A DNA stretch of 64,000 nucleotides from Rhodobacterales bacterium (GTDB lineage Bacteria; Pseudomonadota; Alphaproteobacteria; Caulobacterales; Hyphomonadaceae), in NCBI GenBank assembly GCA_014763715.1, contig JACXUV010000004.1, forward strand, positions 1-64,000, written 5' to 3'. The translations under genes and the position numbers were made by a program. The stretch's first letter is position 1, and every line of letters begins with the position of its first letter. This document shows, in pieces, positions 49,299 through 59,442 of the stretch. The notes beneath the pieces were generated by a model that was given only the letters and a program-made list of their open reading frames with translations, made no database searches and had not been told where the DNA came from.

Positions 49299-51452
49299 CT
49301 ACATGCCGGCGAGAACAGCCAGCAGAAGCAGCGCCACGATATTCGTGATCTTGATCATCGGGTTCACAGCCGGTCCGGCCGTGTCCTTGTAGGGATCACC
49401 GACCGTATCGCCCGTCACGGCAGCCTTGTGGGCTTCAGAACCTTTGCCGCCATGATGGCCGTCTTCGATGTACTTCTTGGCATTGTCCCATGCGCCACCA
49501 CCCGATGTCATCGAGATGGCCACGAACAGCCCCGTCACGATCACACCAAGCAGCATGGCACCGACAGCTGCAAACGCTGCGCCCTTGCCCGCAATCGCCA
49601 GGATCACGCCGAACAGAACGATCGGTGAGAGCACCGGCAGCAATGACGGCACAATCATTTCCTTGATGGCTGCCTGGGTCAGCAGGTCAACGGCGCGGCC
49701 ATAATCCGGCTTCACCTCGCCCTTCATGATCCCCGGCATTTCGCGGAATTGACGGCGAACTTCCTCGACCACAGCCTGGGCCGCGCGGCCCACAGCCATC
49801 ATCGACATGCCGCCGAAGAGGAATGGCAGCAGACCTCCGAACAGAAGGCCAACCACGACGTACGGGTTGGCGATGGAGAAGTTCACGACAACCCCGTCAA
49901 AGAAGGAGCCTTCAGTGGCGCGTTCCGTAAAGTATCTCAGATCCTCCGAATAGGCGGCGAACAGGACCAGCGCGCCGAGGCCTGCAGATCCGATGGCGTA
50001 GCCCTTGGTCACGGCTTTCGTCGTGTTTCCCACAGCGTCGAGGGCATCCGTCGTGTCACGCACTTCCGAGGGAAGCTCCGACATTTCAGCGATACCACCT
50101 GCATTGTCCGTCACCGGGCCGAACGCATCGAGCGCAACGATCATGCCCGCCAGCGCAAGCATCGTGGTCGTCGCGATGGCCACACCATAGAGGCCGGCGA
50201 GGTTATAGGTGGCGATGATGCCCGCAATGATGGTCAGCGCCGGCAGTGCCGTCGACTCGAGCGACACGGCGAGACCCTGGATCACATTGGTGCCGTGACC
50301 GGACTCCGACGCCTTGGCGATTGACCGCACGGGGCGGTATTTCGTCTCGGTGTAGTAAGCCGTGATGACCACGATAAGGCCCGTCACAACGAGCCCCAGA
50401 AGGCCGCAAAGGAACAGGTCCATCCCAGTGATTTCACCGGATAGACCGAGGGCCGTTGCAGCACCGTCAAGAACGCCGAACCCTGCAGGCAGAACCTGGC
50501 TGATAACGAGTGCGAGCGCACCGATCGACAGGACGCCCGTCACGATCAGGCCCTTGTAGAGTGCCCCCATGACGTCTGTCTTGCCGGGGCCGAGATTGAC
50601 GAAATAGGTGCCGATGATCGAGGTGATGATGCACACGCCGCCGATGGCGAGCGGGAGCAGCATAAGGTCACCCAGGTAGCTGGCGTCCGCGAAGTAGATC
50701 GCACCAAGGACCATCGTCGCAACCAGCGTCACGGCATAGGTCTCGAACAGGTCAGCCGCCATGCCTGCGCAGTCGCCGACATTGTCGCCGACGTTATCGG
50801 CGATGGTCGCAGCGTTGCGGGGGTCATCTTCCGGAATACCGGCTTCGACCTTGCCGACCATGTCGCCACCAACGTCCGCACCCTTGGTGAAGATGCCGCC
50901 GCCGAGACGCGCAAAGATCGAGATCAGGGATGCGCCGAAACCAAGCGCGACGAGGGAATCGATGATTTCCCGCTTCTGGTCTTCCTCAGTCAGGCTGAGC
51001 CCCATGACCATGGTCAGGAAGCCGTAATAGAGGACGATGCCAAGTAGAGCGAGGCCAACAACGAGCATGCCGGTAACCGCACCGGACTTAAACGCCATCT
51101 TGAGTCCGGCATTAAGACCGGATTTCGCCGCCTCGGTTGTGCGGACGTTGGCCTGCACCGACACTTTCATGCCGATGAAACCTGCGGCACCTGACAGGAC
51201 AGCGCCGACAATGAAGCCGAGCGGCTGCTGCCAGCTCTGGAATGCCAGTCCCAAGAGGACAACAACCACGACACCGACAATTGCGATGGTCCGGTACTGG
51301 CGGCCCAGATAGGCGTTCGCGCCTTCCTGAATAGCCGAAGCGATTTCGCGCATTCGCGCGTCACCCGCGGGGGCGGACTGGATCGAACGGGCCTGAATGA
51401 ACCCGTACAAAACCGAGATTACGCCCGCTGCGAGAGCGAGATAATACCACAT
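49299..51452 (-). CDS. hppA: Membrane-bound proton-translocating pyrophosphatase, K+-independent type
   Basis: Couples pyrophosphate hydrolysis to proton pumping across the inner membrane. The 717-residue protein has about 16 membrane segments and the diagnostic pyrophosphate-binding motifs [33 protein letters not shown] near residue 220, and a late [14 protein letters not shown]. In the segment [10 protein letters not shown] a lysine occupies the position that separates K+-independent (Lys) from K+-dependent (Ala) enzymes. AAGGAAACAAGG precedes the ATG. It lies downstream of a truncated thiL. Confidence 0.96.
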   Translation of the reverse strand: MWYYLALAAGVISVLYGFIQARSIQSAPAGDARMREIASAIQEGANAYLGRQYRTIAIVGVVVVVLLGLAFQSWQQPLGFIVGAVLSGAAGFIGMKVSVQANVRTTEAAKSGLNAGLKMAFKSGAVTGMLVVGLALLGIVLYYGFLTMVMGLSLTEEDQKREIIDSLVALGFGASLISIFARLGGGIFTKGADVGGDMVGKVEAGIPEDDPRNAATIADNVGDNVGDCAGMAADLFETYAVTLVATMVLGAIYFADASYLGDLMLLPLAIGGVCIITSIIGTYFVNLGPGKTDVMGALYKGLIVTGVLSIGALALVISQVLPAGFGVLDGAATALGLSGEITGMDLFLCGLLGLVVTGLIVVITAYYTETKYRPVRSIAKASESGHGTNVIQGLAVSLESTALPALTIIAGIIATYNLAGLYGVAIATTTMLALAGMIVALDAFGPVTDNAGGIAEMSELPSEVRDTTDALDAVGNTTKAVTKGYAIGSAGLGALVLFAAYSEDLRYFTERATEGSFFDGVVVNFSIANPYVVVGLLFGGLLPFLFGGMSMMAVGRAAQAVVEEVRRQFREMPGIMKGEVKPDYGRAVDLLTQAAIKEMIVPSLLPVLSPIVLFGVILAIAGKGAAFAAVGAMLLGVIVTGLFVAISMTSGGGAWDNAKKYIEDGHHGGKGSEAHKAAVTGDTVGDPYKDTAGPAVNPMIKITNIVALLLLAVLAGM

Positions 51453-51481
51453 GAACCTTGTTTCCTTCCCTAGCCAAATCG

Positions 51482-51499
51482 AACCGGTTTTGCCCGGTT
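51482..51499. repeat. Inverted repeat upstream of hppA
   Basis: AACCGG and CCGGTT are separated by six bases, about 30 bases before the hppA start. Without a U tract on the minus strand it is not an obvious terminator. Confidence 0.35.
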
Positions 51500-51580
51500 T
51501 CTTCCTGAGCTTTCGTTATTATGGGTACTTTGCTGCCACCCCCTGACGTTACGTGCAAGATGCCTCACGTTTGAAGCGAG

Positions 51581-52285
51581 TCAGACCAGACCCAGTTCAG
51601 CCATGCTCGAAGCCGAGAGTTTCCGGTATGCAAGAATGCGGGCGTCACCCAATAGTCCGTCAGAAACATCCATTGATGCCGTCGCGTATTTCCGCAGGAG
51701 GTCAACGATACCGGGTGGGGCCAATGCGGGCTCCCTGTAGCGCCCCACAAATGGATCATCCATCTGCCCCACCTTGAGAGCCCTGAATCCCCTGCACGCA
51801 GCCCCGATCTGCCCCGTTACCCAGAGCACGTCACCAGCTTTTGCACCGCCACGCCGGACCGGCCCCTCCGGTCCGCAGGTGCCCGTTAGAGTAAGAGACA
51901 GAAACAGACCTTGCGGGCTGGCGGTCGTGTCCCCGCCGATGAGAGAGGCGCCCCAGCGAGCCAACTCCTCCCCCAAAGCCGCAGCGAAACGGGCAAGCTG
52001 GTCCTCTTCACGGCCTGTTGGCCAGCCCAGAGTTAGCAGGGCCTCATGGGGGCGCCCGCCTTTTGCGAGAATATCCGAGACATTGGTCCGCACCAGTTTG
52101 CGTGCCACAGTCTCAATCGGGTCATCGGGCAGGAAGTGTACGCCTTCCACCAGCGCATCCGTCGTGACGATCATGCGGCCGCTGGCCGATAGCTCCGCCA
52201 CATCGTCACGCAATGCCGCCGCCCCTGGCGCAGACACCAGAGGCGCAAAATAACGGGAGATCCAGTCGCGTTCGCTCACGTCCAC
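51581..52285 (-). CDS. thiL: Thiamine-monophosphate kinase, C-terminally truncated
   Basis: ThiL phosphorylates thiamine monophosphate to the active cofactor. The N-terminal two thirds are well preserved in these 234 residues: DDVAELSASGRMIVTTDALVEGVHF, NVSDILAKGG, SLIGGDTTAS and MDVSDGLLGDA. The usual length is about 310-330 residues. Here the frame ends shortly after MDVSDGLLGD, so the C-terminal domain with the GG(E/D)DYE motif is missing. Only 128 bases separate the stop from hppA and no other frame there continues the family, so this is a deletion rather than a simple frameshift. It may be a decaying gene. The start is GTG. Confidence 0.75.
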   Translation of the reverse strand: MDVSERDWISRYFAPLVSAPGAAALRDDVAELSASGRMIVTTDALVEGVHFLPDDPIETVARKLVRTNVSDILAKGGRPHEALLTLGWPTGREEDQLARFAAALGEELARWGASLIGGDTTASPQGLFLSLTLTGTCGPEGPVRRGGAKAGDVLWVTGQIGAACRGFRALKVGQMDDPFVGRYREPALAPPGIVDLLRKYATASMDVSDGLLGDARILAYRKLSASSMAELGLV

Positions 52286-52337
52286 TTAGCCATTTTCAAG
52301 GAAGCGTGACGTGCGGCTCGCCTGAACGCAAGGGCGA

Positions 52338-53297
52338 TCAGAGCCCTTCGCGGCCAATGGCGTAGAAACGTTCTGCCCGCTGGCGGCGCAATTCAGCCGG
52401 AGACAGCCCATCCAGCTCTTTCAGCGCTTGCTCAAGCGCCTTGGATGCCGTCGCCATGGCCCGCTGCGGGTCACGGTGCGCGCCCCCTACAGGCTCCTTG
52501 ACCACGTCGTCGATCACCTTCGTGCGCAGCAGGTCCGGCGCCGTGATCTTCATGGCATCCGCGGCATCCTTCGCCTTGGCCGCATCGCGATACAGGATGG
52601 ACGCACAGCCTTCCGGTGAGATCACCGAATAGATCGCATGCTCCATCATCAGCACCTTGTTGGCTGCCGCGATGCCGATGGCCCCGCCGGACATGCCCTC
52701 ACCGATGATCAGCGTGACGAACGGCACACCCAATGTCAGGCCGCGCTGCGTACCACGAGCGATTGCCTCGGCCTGACCACGCTCTTCCCCACCTTTACCA
52801 GGATATGCCCCGGCGGTGTCAGGGAAACTGAGGACAGGCAGATTGAACTTCTCGGCAAGGTCCATCAGGCGAACGGCCTTCCGGTAGCCTTCCGGGTGAG
52901 CCATGCCGAAATTGTGCTTCAGGCGTTTTTCGGTTGTACGGCCCTTTTCGTGTCCCATGATGACGACCGGACGGCCCTTGAACCGTGCCAGGCCACCGAT
53001 CACAGCCTCATCATTGCCATAGACGCGGTCGCCGGCGAGTTCCTCGAAATCCTCGAAGACATTTTCGATGAAGTCGCTGAAATGAGGCCGGTCCGGATGG
53101 CGGGCCACCTGTGTCTTCTGCCAGGCGCTGAGATCGGAATACGTATCCTTGAGCAGCTTCTGCGACTTCGCCTTCAGCTTGGTCAGCTCATCCGAAAGCG
53201 ACGGTCCGTCCTTGCGGCCAGACAGCGTTTCCAGCTCGGCGATCTTGGATTCCAGCTCTGCGATCGGCTTTTCGAATTCGAGATATGAAACTTTCAT
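52338..53297 (-). CDS. accA: Acetyl-CoA carboxylase carboxyltransferase subunit alpha
   Basis: Forms the carboxyltransferase with AccD, giving malonyl-CoA for fatty acid synthesis. 319 residues, with the family N terminus YLEFEKPIAELESKIAELE, DRPHFSDFIENVFEDFEELAGDR, the oxyanion region FPDTAGAYPGKGGEERGQAEAIA, and GEGMSGGAIGIA. The ATG at 53297 is chosen over a GTG at 53318. It lies downstream of the tad genes on the same strand, but its role is unrelated to them. Confidence 0.96.
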   Translation of the reverse strand: MKVSYLEFEKPIAELESKIAELETLSGRKDGPSLSDELTKLKAKSQKLLKDTYSDLSAWQKTQVARHPDRPHFSDFIENVFEDFEELAGDRVYGNDEAVIGGLARFKGRPVVIMGHEKGRTTEKRLKHNFGMAHPEGYRKAVRLMDLAEKFNLPVLSFPDTAGAYPGKGGEERGQAEAIARGTQRGLTLGVPFVTLIIGEGMSGGAIGIAAANKVLMMEHAIYSVISPEGCASILYRDAAKAKDAADAMKITAPDLLRTKVIDDVVKEPVGGAHRDPQRAMATASKALEQALKELDGLSPAELRRQRAERFYAIGREGL

Positions 53298-53342
53298 GGG
53301 CTGCAAAGTAGCAATCACCGGCTGACTCGCCTAGTGCCGACG

Positions 53343-54275
53343 TCAGAACAAGATGCCCTGCATTTTTGCGACCGCCGGCAGGATCAGAACGCCCAGAAGG
53401 ACCGGAAAAACGAATAAAATCAGTGGAAGCGTCAGCTTTGCCGGCAAAGCCATTGCTTTTTCCTCTGCCAGCAGGATCCGGCGCTGGCGCATATCTGCCG
53501 AGAAAATGCGCAATGTGGCCCCGAGACTCGTCCCCATTTCCTCCGCCTGACGCAACATTGTGGCCAGCGATCCCGCCTCCTCCAGATTCATCCGGTCAGC
53601 AAAGGAGCGCCACGCCTGTTTGCGCGATTTACCCGCCCGCAGCTCCAGTGAGAGGGTTTTCATGTGTCCGGCGATGATTGGGTGACGCATCTCCAGTTCT
53701 TCACCCACACGCTGTACCGAAGCGTCGAGACTGAGCCCCGCCTCCACGCAGGCAACCATAAGGTCCATCATGTCCGGAAACCCGAGAGAGCACTGGCTTT
53801 GCCGGGCGGAGATCAGATGATCCACATAAAACGAGGGTCCGATCAGGCCGATGATCAGGAGTGCGACACTTGTCATCAGGGGAACAGTTGTCGGCATATC
53901 TGCGAAATACGGCAACGCAAACAACAGTCCGACTTGCGGGACGATCACACACACAAGACGCGCCAGGTAATACTGCCCGACCGCACTCGGATGCGTGAGG
54001 CCTGCCAGCGCCAGACGCGCGCGCGCCTCACTGACCTTCTCTTCATCTGTCGGCGCCACCTTGCTGGAAACCTGCAGGACCAGATTATCCACTGGGCTGA
54101 TATGTTTGCGCGGTTCCATGAATTGCGTGCCGCGGCGCTCCAGCCGGCGCTCCACCTCTTCCTTTGCCTTGGCGCTGCGCCAGACAGACAAGAGGCCCGG
54201 CACGGCGACCATCACCGCCACCCCCAGCATGAGCGCCGGCAACCAGATGTCAGACAAAGGAAGATCGGAAAACAT
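53343..54275 (-). CDS. tadC: Tad pilus inner-membrane platform protein TadC
   Basis: GspF-type platform protein that, with TadB, anchors the Flp/Tad pilus motor. 310 residues: a membrane segment at 13-30, two more around 110-155, the GspF core (FPDMMDLMVACVEAGLSLDASV and the later LATMLRQAEEMGTSLG), and a C-terminal hairpin of hydrophobic segments. Last gene of the cpaB-C-D'-E-F-tadB-tadC run, nine bases after tadB. Confidence 0.92.
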   Translation of the reverse strand: MFSDLPLSDIWLPALMLGVAVMVAVPGLLSVWRSAKAKEEVERRLERRGTQFMEPRKHISPVDNLVLQVSSKVAPTDEEKVSEARARLALAGLTHPSAVGQYYLARLVCVIVPQVGLLFALPYFADMPTTVPLMTSVALLIIGLIGPSFYVDHLISARQSQCSLGFPDMMDLMVACVEAGLSLDASVQRVGEELEMRHPIIAGHMKTLSLELRAGKSRKQAWRSFADRMNLEEAGSLATMLRQAEEMGTSLGATLRIFSADMRQRRILLAEEKAMALPAKLTLPLILFVFPVLLGVLILPAVAKMQGILF

Positions 54276-54284
54276 ACGACCAGC

Positions 54285-55268
54285 TCACATCTTGAAATTG
54301 ATCATTTTGCGCATGACCAGATTGCCGATGAACATCCAGGTAAACAGGCCCGCAAAGGAATACTGGATCAGCGGCTTGTCGATCACGTCGCCATAGAAGG
54401 TCGGCTGCAGCAGATGGATGGCCAGCATCACGATAAATGGCGCGGAGGTCAGGATCATGGCCGACGTCCGTCCTTCTGACGAAGCAGCTCGAACCTTCAG
54501 GCGCATGGTCTGCCGCTCACGGATCGTTGAAGACAGGGCCTTCAGCAACTCGGTCAGGTTACCGCCAGTTTTTTCCTGAAGCCTGACGGTGGCCGCGAAC
54601 AATTCAACATCCGGGTCGCCGCCCCGCTCCGCCATACGCTGCACGGCATTCGTCAGTGACATGCCGTAGGACACTTCATCTGCCGCCATGCCGAATTCCG
54701 TTCCGATCGGATCCGGCATTTCACGTGCGACGAGCGCAATAGCCGTGGCGACTGGATGCCCCGCCTCAAGACTGCGGCAGGCAATCTGCATGGCATCAGG
54801 TAGCTGCTTGGCCAGTTTGGCAAGGCGCTTCCCGGCGACCATCTTCAATGCAATGAGGGGCGCCAACGCAAAGATTGCACAGGCAATGGCACTTGCTGTC
54901 AAAACACCGCCAGCCAGTTTCCAATAGGCAAATCCCGCAACAAGACCCGCGACACCTGACATCGCGAACCAGCGCGCGGGCTGGTATGGCAAGCCGGACC
55001 GGACAACCAACTGGTTGAACCATTGCAGCGGCATTGCAAAATTGCCCAGCTCGTCGAGGCCCCGGCTCTTGCGCAGCTCGATCATGGCCTCATTCGTATT
55101 CTCGAACCGCTCCTTGAACTGAAGACGCTGGTTGACGATACGCTGGGTCTGCGCCGTCGTGAAAAGGCTCATGACAGCCTGCAGCGCCAGAAAGATCGCC
55201 CCGACCGCCATGACCATGGGGATCACAAGCGTCAGACTCATACTGGAGAGATCAGGCAGACCGAGCAC
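54285..55268 (-). CDS. tadB: Tad pilus inner-membrane platform protein TadB
   Basis: 327-residue GspF-type protein, partner of TadC. Membrane segments lie near 10-32, 97-150 and at the C terminus. The core has LPDAMQIACRSLEAGHPVATAI and LFAATVRLQEKTGGNLTELL, typical of TadB. The start is GTG at 55268, with a G-rich site upstream and a 9-base gap after cpaF. Confidence 0.93.
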   Translation of the reverse strand: MLGLPDLSSMSLTLVIPMVMAVGAIFLALQAVMSLFTTAQTQRIVNQRLQFKERFENTNEAMIELRKSRGLDELGNFAMPLQWFNQLVVRSGLPYQPARWFAMSGVAGLVAGFAYWKLAGGVLTASAIACAIFALAPLIALKMVAGKRLAKLAKQLPDAMQIACRSLEAGHPVATAIALVAREMPDPIGTEFGMAADEVSYGMSLTNAVQRMAERGGDPDVELFAATVRLQEKTGGNLTELLKALSSTIRERQTMRLKVRAASSEGRTSAMILTSAPFIVMLAIHLLQPTFYGDVIDKPLIQYSFAGLFTWMFIGNLVMRKMINFKM

Positions 55269-55277
55269 TTATGCCCC

Positions 55278-56666
55278 CTAGAAACGCGTCGATGGATCGA
55301 AGAGACCCGGCGGCATGTGCACACCGCGACGTTCCATCTCGTCCAGGAATTTCGGCCGCAGCCCCGTGGCAGCGAAGTGGCCTTCCACCTTGCCCTCATC
55401 GGACGTGCCGGTCCGCACGAACTGGAAGATTTCCTGCAGCTGTACGACTGAGCCTTCCATGCCGGTAATCTCGGCGATGGACATCACGCGACGCGAGCCA
55501 TCAGACAGACGCGATGCCTGAACGATGAAATTCACGGCAGATGCGATCTGCCCACGGATTGCCTGCTCCGAAATCTTCATGCCGCCAATCATCACCATCT
55601 GCTCAAGACGTGTGAGCGCATCGCGCGGATTGTTGGCGTGAATTGTCGCCATGGAGCCTTCGTGGCCTGTGTTCATAGCCTGAAGCATGTCGAACGCTTC
55701 CTCGCCGCGCACCTCGCCCAGGATCACCCGGTCTGGCCGCATGCGCAGGGCGTTCTTCACCAGTTCCCTCTGGCGAATCTCACCCTTGCCTTCAATATTC
55801 GGCGGGCGGGTCTCCATCCGGGCCACGTGGGGCTGTTGAAGTTGCAGCTCGGCAGCATCCTCAATCGTGATCAGGCGCTCGTCCGGGCTGATGGCGGAAG
55901 ACAGCGCATTCAAAAGCGTCGTCTTGCCTGAACCCGTACCCCCGGAAATCACTGTTGAGGCCCGGCACTTCACGGCTCCAAGGATGAAGTCAGCCACCGG
56001 CCGGGGGATGGCCCCGAACTCGACCAGCTTGTCGATGGTCAGGGGGGACTTGGAGAATTTCCGGATCGACACCAACGGCCCGTCGATCGCGATCGGCATC
56101 ACGGCCGCGTTCACACGGCTGCCATCTGCCAGACGCGCATCGACCAGAGGCTGGCTCTCGTCCACCCGGCGGCCGACGGCCGACACGATGCGCTGCACGA
56201 TCCGCAACAGGTGATCATTGTCGGCAAAGCGCACAGGTGCGACCTGCAGCTTACCATGCCGCTCCACATAAACCTGGTCGCAGCCATTGATCAGGATATC
56301 CGCGATGGAATCGTCTTTCAGGAGAGGTTCGATCGGGCCAAGCCCTGTCATCTCGTCCATCACGGCATCCGCGAACGAAGCCTCTTCCGCGGCGGACAGC
56401 GCCATGTCTTCCTTGCGAATGATATCCGCAATAATGCCCCGCACACGGCGGCGCAGCGTTTCATCATCCAGCTTCTCAAGCTTCGAGAGATCCAGCTCGT
56501 CGATCAGCTTGGCGTGGATCTTCAGTTTTGCCTCAAGCAGGTCAAACCCGCCGGTCTCCTGTTTGCCCCGCGACGGAGCGGCTGGCGGCTGGGGTGCTGG
56601 CGTTTGCACCTGTCCCTGCGGCTCCGGCATTGCGGGAGCGGCATTAGAAAATCCAAAACGGCTCAT
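55278..56666 (-). CDS. cpaF: Tad/Flp pilus assembly ATPase CpaF (TadA)
   Basis: Secretion ATPase that powers pilus extension and retraction. 462 residues: a proline-rich N terminus, an N-terminal helical domain, then the ATPase core with Walker [16 protein letters not shown], the Asp-box region [22 protein letters not shown], and the Walker B-proximal [23 protein letters not shown]. Overlaps cpaE by four bases (ATGA). Confidence 0.96.
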   Translation of the reverse strand: MSRFGFSNAAPAMPEPQGQVQTPAPQPPAAPSRGKQETGGFDLLEAKLKIHAKLIDELDLSKLEKLDDETLRRRVRGIIADIIRKEDMALSAAEEASFADAVMDEMTGLGPIEPLLKDDSIADILINGCDQVYVERHGKLQVAPVRFADNDHLLRIVQRIVSAVGRRVDESQPLVDARLADGSRVNAAVMPIAIDGPLVSIRKFSKSPLTIDKLVEFGAIPRPVADFILGAVKCRASTVISGGTGSGKTTLLNALSSAISPDERLITIEDAAELQLQQPHVARMETRPPNIEGKGEIRQRELVKNALRMRPDRVILGEVRGEEAFDMLQAMNTGHEGSMATIHANNPRDALTRLEQMVMIGGMKISEQAIRGQIASAVNFIVQASRLSDGSRRVMSIAEITGMEGSVVQLQEIFQFVRTGTSDEGKVEGHFAATGLRPKFLDEMERRGVHMPPGLFDPSTRF

Positions 56667-57859
56667 CCGCGGCGCCTCCGCTTACCTTCCACCGGTTTGG
56701 CGGTCTGCATCTCTTCCGGCAGCATCATCTGAACAAGCTTGGCTACATCAGCGACCAGCGGGCTTTTCTGCACGACTTCAGCAATCGGACGGCCAAGGTT
56801 GACTGCCGTACGCGCAGCATCCCAGTCTGACGTAATGGTGCTATCAATCTTGCGATCGATGGCCCCCTCTGCCTTGTCCAGGGCGAATTCCGCCCGCAGG
56901 CGTTTCTTCTGGAACATGCGGTTCAGGACCAGTTTTGTCGGCACCCGATCCCGGCGAAGGACATCAACCTCGCGCGCCATGTCGGCAGCGGCATGAAGAC
57001 TAGGCACGGTCAGCTCACTGATCACAATGGCTTCATCCACTGCGCCTAGAACAGCCTTGGTCCACGGCATCATGTGGCGTGGCATATCCAGTATCGTAAA
57101 CTCAAAAACTCCACACGCCACATCCAGCAGACGCAGGATGGCAGGTTCCGTCGCCAGGGCATCACCGTCCGGATCGCGCGGCGCCGCGATGATCGATACG
57201 CCACTTTCATGCTGGTAGCACCATGCCGCCAACAAGCGTGGATCAAGCCGCTCAGGCGATGCCGAAAGGGCTGTCAGGTCCAGCTTGGGCACAGCTTCCA
57301 GGAAGGAGGTCGTCATGCCATCGGCCACATTCAGATCCACCAGACACACGCGGCCCGGCCCGAAACGGCGCGCCAGTTCAAACGCACTTTCGATTGCGAT
57401 CGTGGTGACGCCTGCGCCACCCACAGCACCGCGAAACGCCCAGCAGACACTGGACCCGCCTACGCCACCAGTCGTGACCTCACGAAACCTTTCCACGGCC
57501 TCCGTTATATCCGAAGGGCTGGAAGAGGCTGGCAACACATCAGACATGTCCAGCTTCATGAGCGCACGCACCATGTTGCCGGGAATCTGGTCTGAAAGGA
57601 CAATCACCGCCGTTGACGGACGGTCCATGGCAAGCTTGAGCAGGAGCTCATCCCATCCCGGAACGCCCTGCTCCAACAGCATGACGCCGCCGCCATACTT
57701 CATGGCCGCCTCGGAAGCGGATACCCGGCTGAGGTCAGCAAGCTCCACACAATGCGGCTGCAGCGCGACAAGACGTGTATCGCTGACCAGCGCAGCAAGA
57801 TGCGGAATGATATAATCTGAACCCGTGCGCGGGGCTTCGGCAGGGACTGGCTGTGTCAT
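56663..57859 (-). CDS. cpaE: Pilus localisation/assembly protein CpaE (TadZ)
   Basis: 398-residue MinD/ParA-like protein which in Caulobacter places the pilus apparatus at the pole. An N-terminal receiver-like domain without a clear phospho-acceptor (about 20-130) precedes the ATPase-like domain, whose deviant Walker A reads FRGAVGGAGVTTIA. The usual signature lysine is not present. LVDLNVADGMTTSFLEA follows. The ATG at 57859 was chosen because the small lipoprotein gene ends one base before it. Confidence 0.88.
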   Translation of the reverse strand: MTQPVPAEAPRTGSDYIIPHLAALVSDTRLVALQPHCVELADLSRVSASEAAMKYGGGVMLLEQGVPGWDELLLKLAMDRPSTAVIVLSDQIPGNMVRALMKLDMSDVLPASSSPSDITEAVERFREVTTGGVGGSSVCWAFRGAVGGAGVTTIAIESAFELARRFGPGRVCLVDLNVADGMTTSFLEAVPKLDLTALSASPERLDPRLLAAWCYQHESGVSIIAAPRDPDGDALATEPAILRLLDVACGVFEFTILDMPRHMMPWTKAVLGAVDEAIVISELTVPSLHAAADMAREVDVLRRDRVPTKLVLNRMFQKKRLRAEFALDKAEGAIDRKIDSTITSDWDAARTAVNLGRPIAEVVQKSPLVADVAKLVQMMLPEEMQTAKPVEGKRRRRG

Positions 57860-57860
57860 G

Positions 57861-58133
57861 TTATGAGCTCTCCCCGCTGCTGCCGAGACCGGATGCAGGC
57901 AATTCCTTGCGCTTGCCTTCATTCAGTGCCCGAACGGCATTGGCCGCACGCACACCAGAGGAAGACTGGTTCGCCTCGGAATTCGGAACCGTTACATCAC
58001 GGATGGATTGCTCGGCGATATTGGCCGCATTGGCGCCGCCCAGCAGGTACTGGTCCTGATGATCGTAGGATGCACAGGCCGGTAGAACACCCAGAAGAAT
58101 GACTGGAAGGCCGTATTTGAAGTGTTTCAACAT
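57861..58133 (-). CDS. Small lipoprotein in the cpaD position, a shortened CpaD-like protein
   Basis: 90 residues. GAGAGGAA precedes the ATG at 58133; a signal peptide ends with a lipobox, VLPAC (Cys20). The rest, GGANAANIAEQSIRDVTVPN and then RAANAVRALNEGKR, resembles the C-terminal part of CpaD, where an N-x-A-x-Q...R pattern is common. CpaD is usually about 200-230 residues, so most of the protein is absent. It lies exactly between cpaC and cpaE, where cpaD belongs. It is either a minimal CpaD or a different secretin-associated lipoprotein. Confidence 0.65.
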   Translation of the reverse strand: MLKHFKYGLPVILLGVLPACASYDHQDQYLLGGANAANIAEQSIRDVTVPNSEANQSSSGVRAANAVRALNEGKRKELPASGLGSSGESS

Positions 58134-58149
58134 GGTCGTTCCTCTCAAC

Positions 58150-59442
58150 TCAGTAGTCACCCGGCGGGATCACCGTCTTGTTCATCACAAGGAGTTCCGC
58201 CTCAGTCGGTTCCGCGAAGGCATCAAGCGGCGATGCCAGCATGTCCGGATGAGCGGCTGGCTGGACCAGGCGCGGTGTTACGATAATCACCAGTTCGCTT
58301 TCATTGCGCTGATAGCGTTTGGATGAGAACAGGGCCCCAAGCACCGGCACATTGCCCAGCCATGGCGTCTGCCGCACGTCATTCGAGTAATCGTTCTGCA
58401 GCAATCCGGCGACGGCAAATGCCTGACCATCCCGCAGCTCGATTGTCGTGTCTGCTCGGCGCACCGAAATCCCGGGGATCTCTATGTTGGAGGCGCGGAT
58501 ACCGTTATTACGATCCAGTGCCGACACTTCCGGACGCACCCGGAGGTTGACCAGTCCATCACCAAGAACGGTTGGTGTGAAGTCCAGCCCGACCCCGAAC
58601 TTCTTGAACTCCACCGTGATCTCACCATTGCGCGAGGAAATAGGGATCGGGAATTCGCCGCCAGCCAGGAAGCTTGCGGTATCCCCTGACAAGGCAACAA
58701 GGTTCGGCTCTGCCAAGGTCCGGACGACGCCCTTTTCCTCAAGCGCACGCAGGCGGATATCGATGTTTTCGTTTCCGACATTGGTGAACAGGGCAACCGT
58801 CTTCTCGGTAAGACCGGACACCGTGCCCGACTCAGTTGACGACACGACATCATTGGCGTCGATCGTGTTGCCGAAGCCGATCTCTTTCACTGTGTTGCGG
58901 CTGGCTTCCAGGAAGCGTACTTCCAGCAGGACCTGCTGGCTCTGGCCAATGGACAAACCATTCGCCACACCGCCCGGCACATAGCGCTCCGCAACCTGAA
59001 GGGCCATCTCTGCCGCGGCAGCCGTGGTGATCTTGCCATCCAGGAAGATGCCATCGTGAACCGGGTAGACCTGAATATCTTCACCCGGCAGCAGGTTGGT
59101 GAGGTCTGTCCGCAGCTCATCCAGACCGATTTCGACCTCTACATTGATCAGCTCCGCAATCTTTCCGCTGGAGCCGTAGATCAGAACGGTGGTGGATCCC
59201 GGCTGCTTGCCGCGCAGGAAGAATGACTGGTTGGACGTGGCCATTGCCTCAGCAATGTCCGGGTCAGCAACGACGAGTGTGGTGAAGGGTTCATCGGCCT
59301 CCACAACAGCGGAGCGCCCCTTTTCGACGATCAGCATGTCAGCATCCGGCCCCGCTGTACGCTGTGTCCATGCTGTCGCCTGCAGCGATGCGAACATGGC
59401 GGCCAGGCAACCGGCCAGCATCATGCGATTGAAACGTCCCAT
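58150..59442 (-). CDS. cpaC: Tad pilus secretin CpaC (RcpA)
   Basis: Outer-membrane secretin through which the pilus passes. 430 residues: signal peptide, an N-terminal BON/secretin-N-like domain (ADMLIVEKGRSAVVEADEPF, VADPDIAEAMATS), a second at about 110-190, then the secretin core with LAEPNLVALSGDTASFLAGGE, VGLDFTPTVL, and WLGNVPVLGALFSS near the end. Overlaps cpaB by one base. Confidence 0.95.
   Translation of the reverse strand: MGRFNRMMLAGCLAAMFASLQATAWTQRTAGPDADMLIVEKGRSAVVEADEPFTTLVVADPDIAEAMATSNQSFFLRGKQPGSTTVLIYGSSGKIAELINVEVEIGLDELRTDLTNLLPGEDIQVYPVHDGIFLDGKITTAAAAEMALQVAERYVPGGVANGLSIGQSQQVLLEVRFLEASRNTVKEIGFGNTIDANDVVSSTESGTVSGLTEKTVALFTNVGNENIDIRLRALEEKGVVRTLAEPNLVALSGDTASFLAGGEFPIPISSRNGEITVEFKKFGVGLDFTPTVLGDGLVNLRVRPEVSALDRNNGIRASNIEIPGISVRRADTTIELRDGQAFAVAGLLQNDYSNDVRQTPWLGNVPVLGALFSSKRYQRNESELVIIVTPRLVQPAAHPDMLASPLDAFAEPTEAELLVMNKTVIPPGDY

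Noticed and set aside
51453-51580. Frameshift explanation for the short thiL
   Set aside because: All minus-strand frames in the 128 bases before hppA were read; none continues with the expected GGDDYE-type segment, and the space is too short for it.
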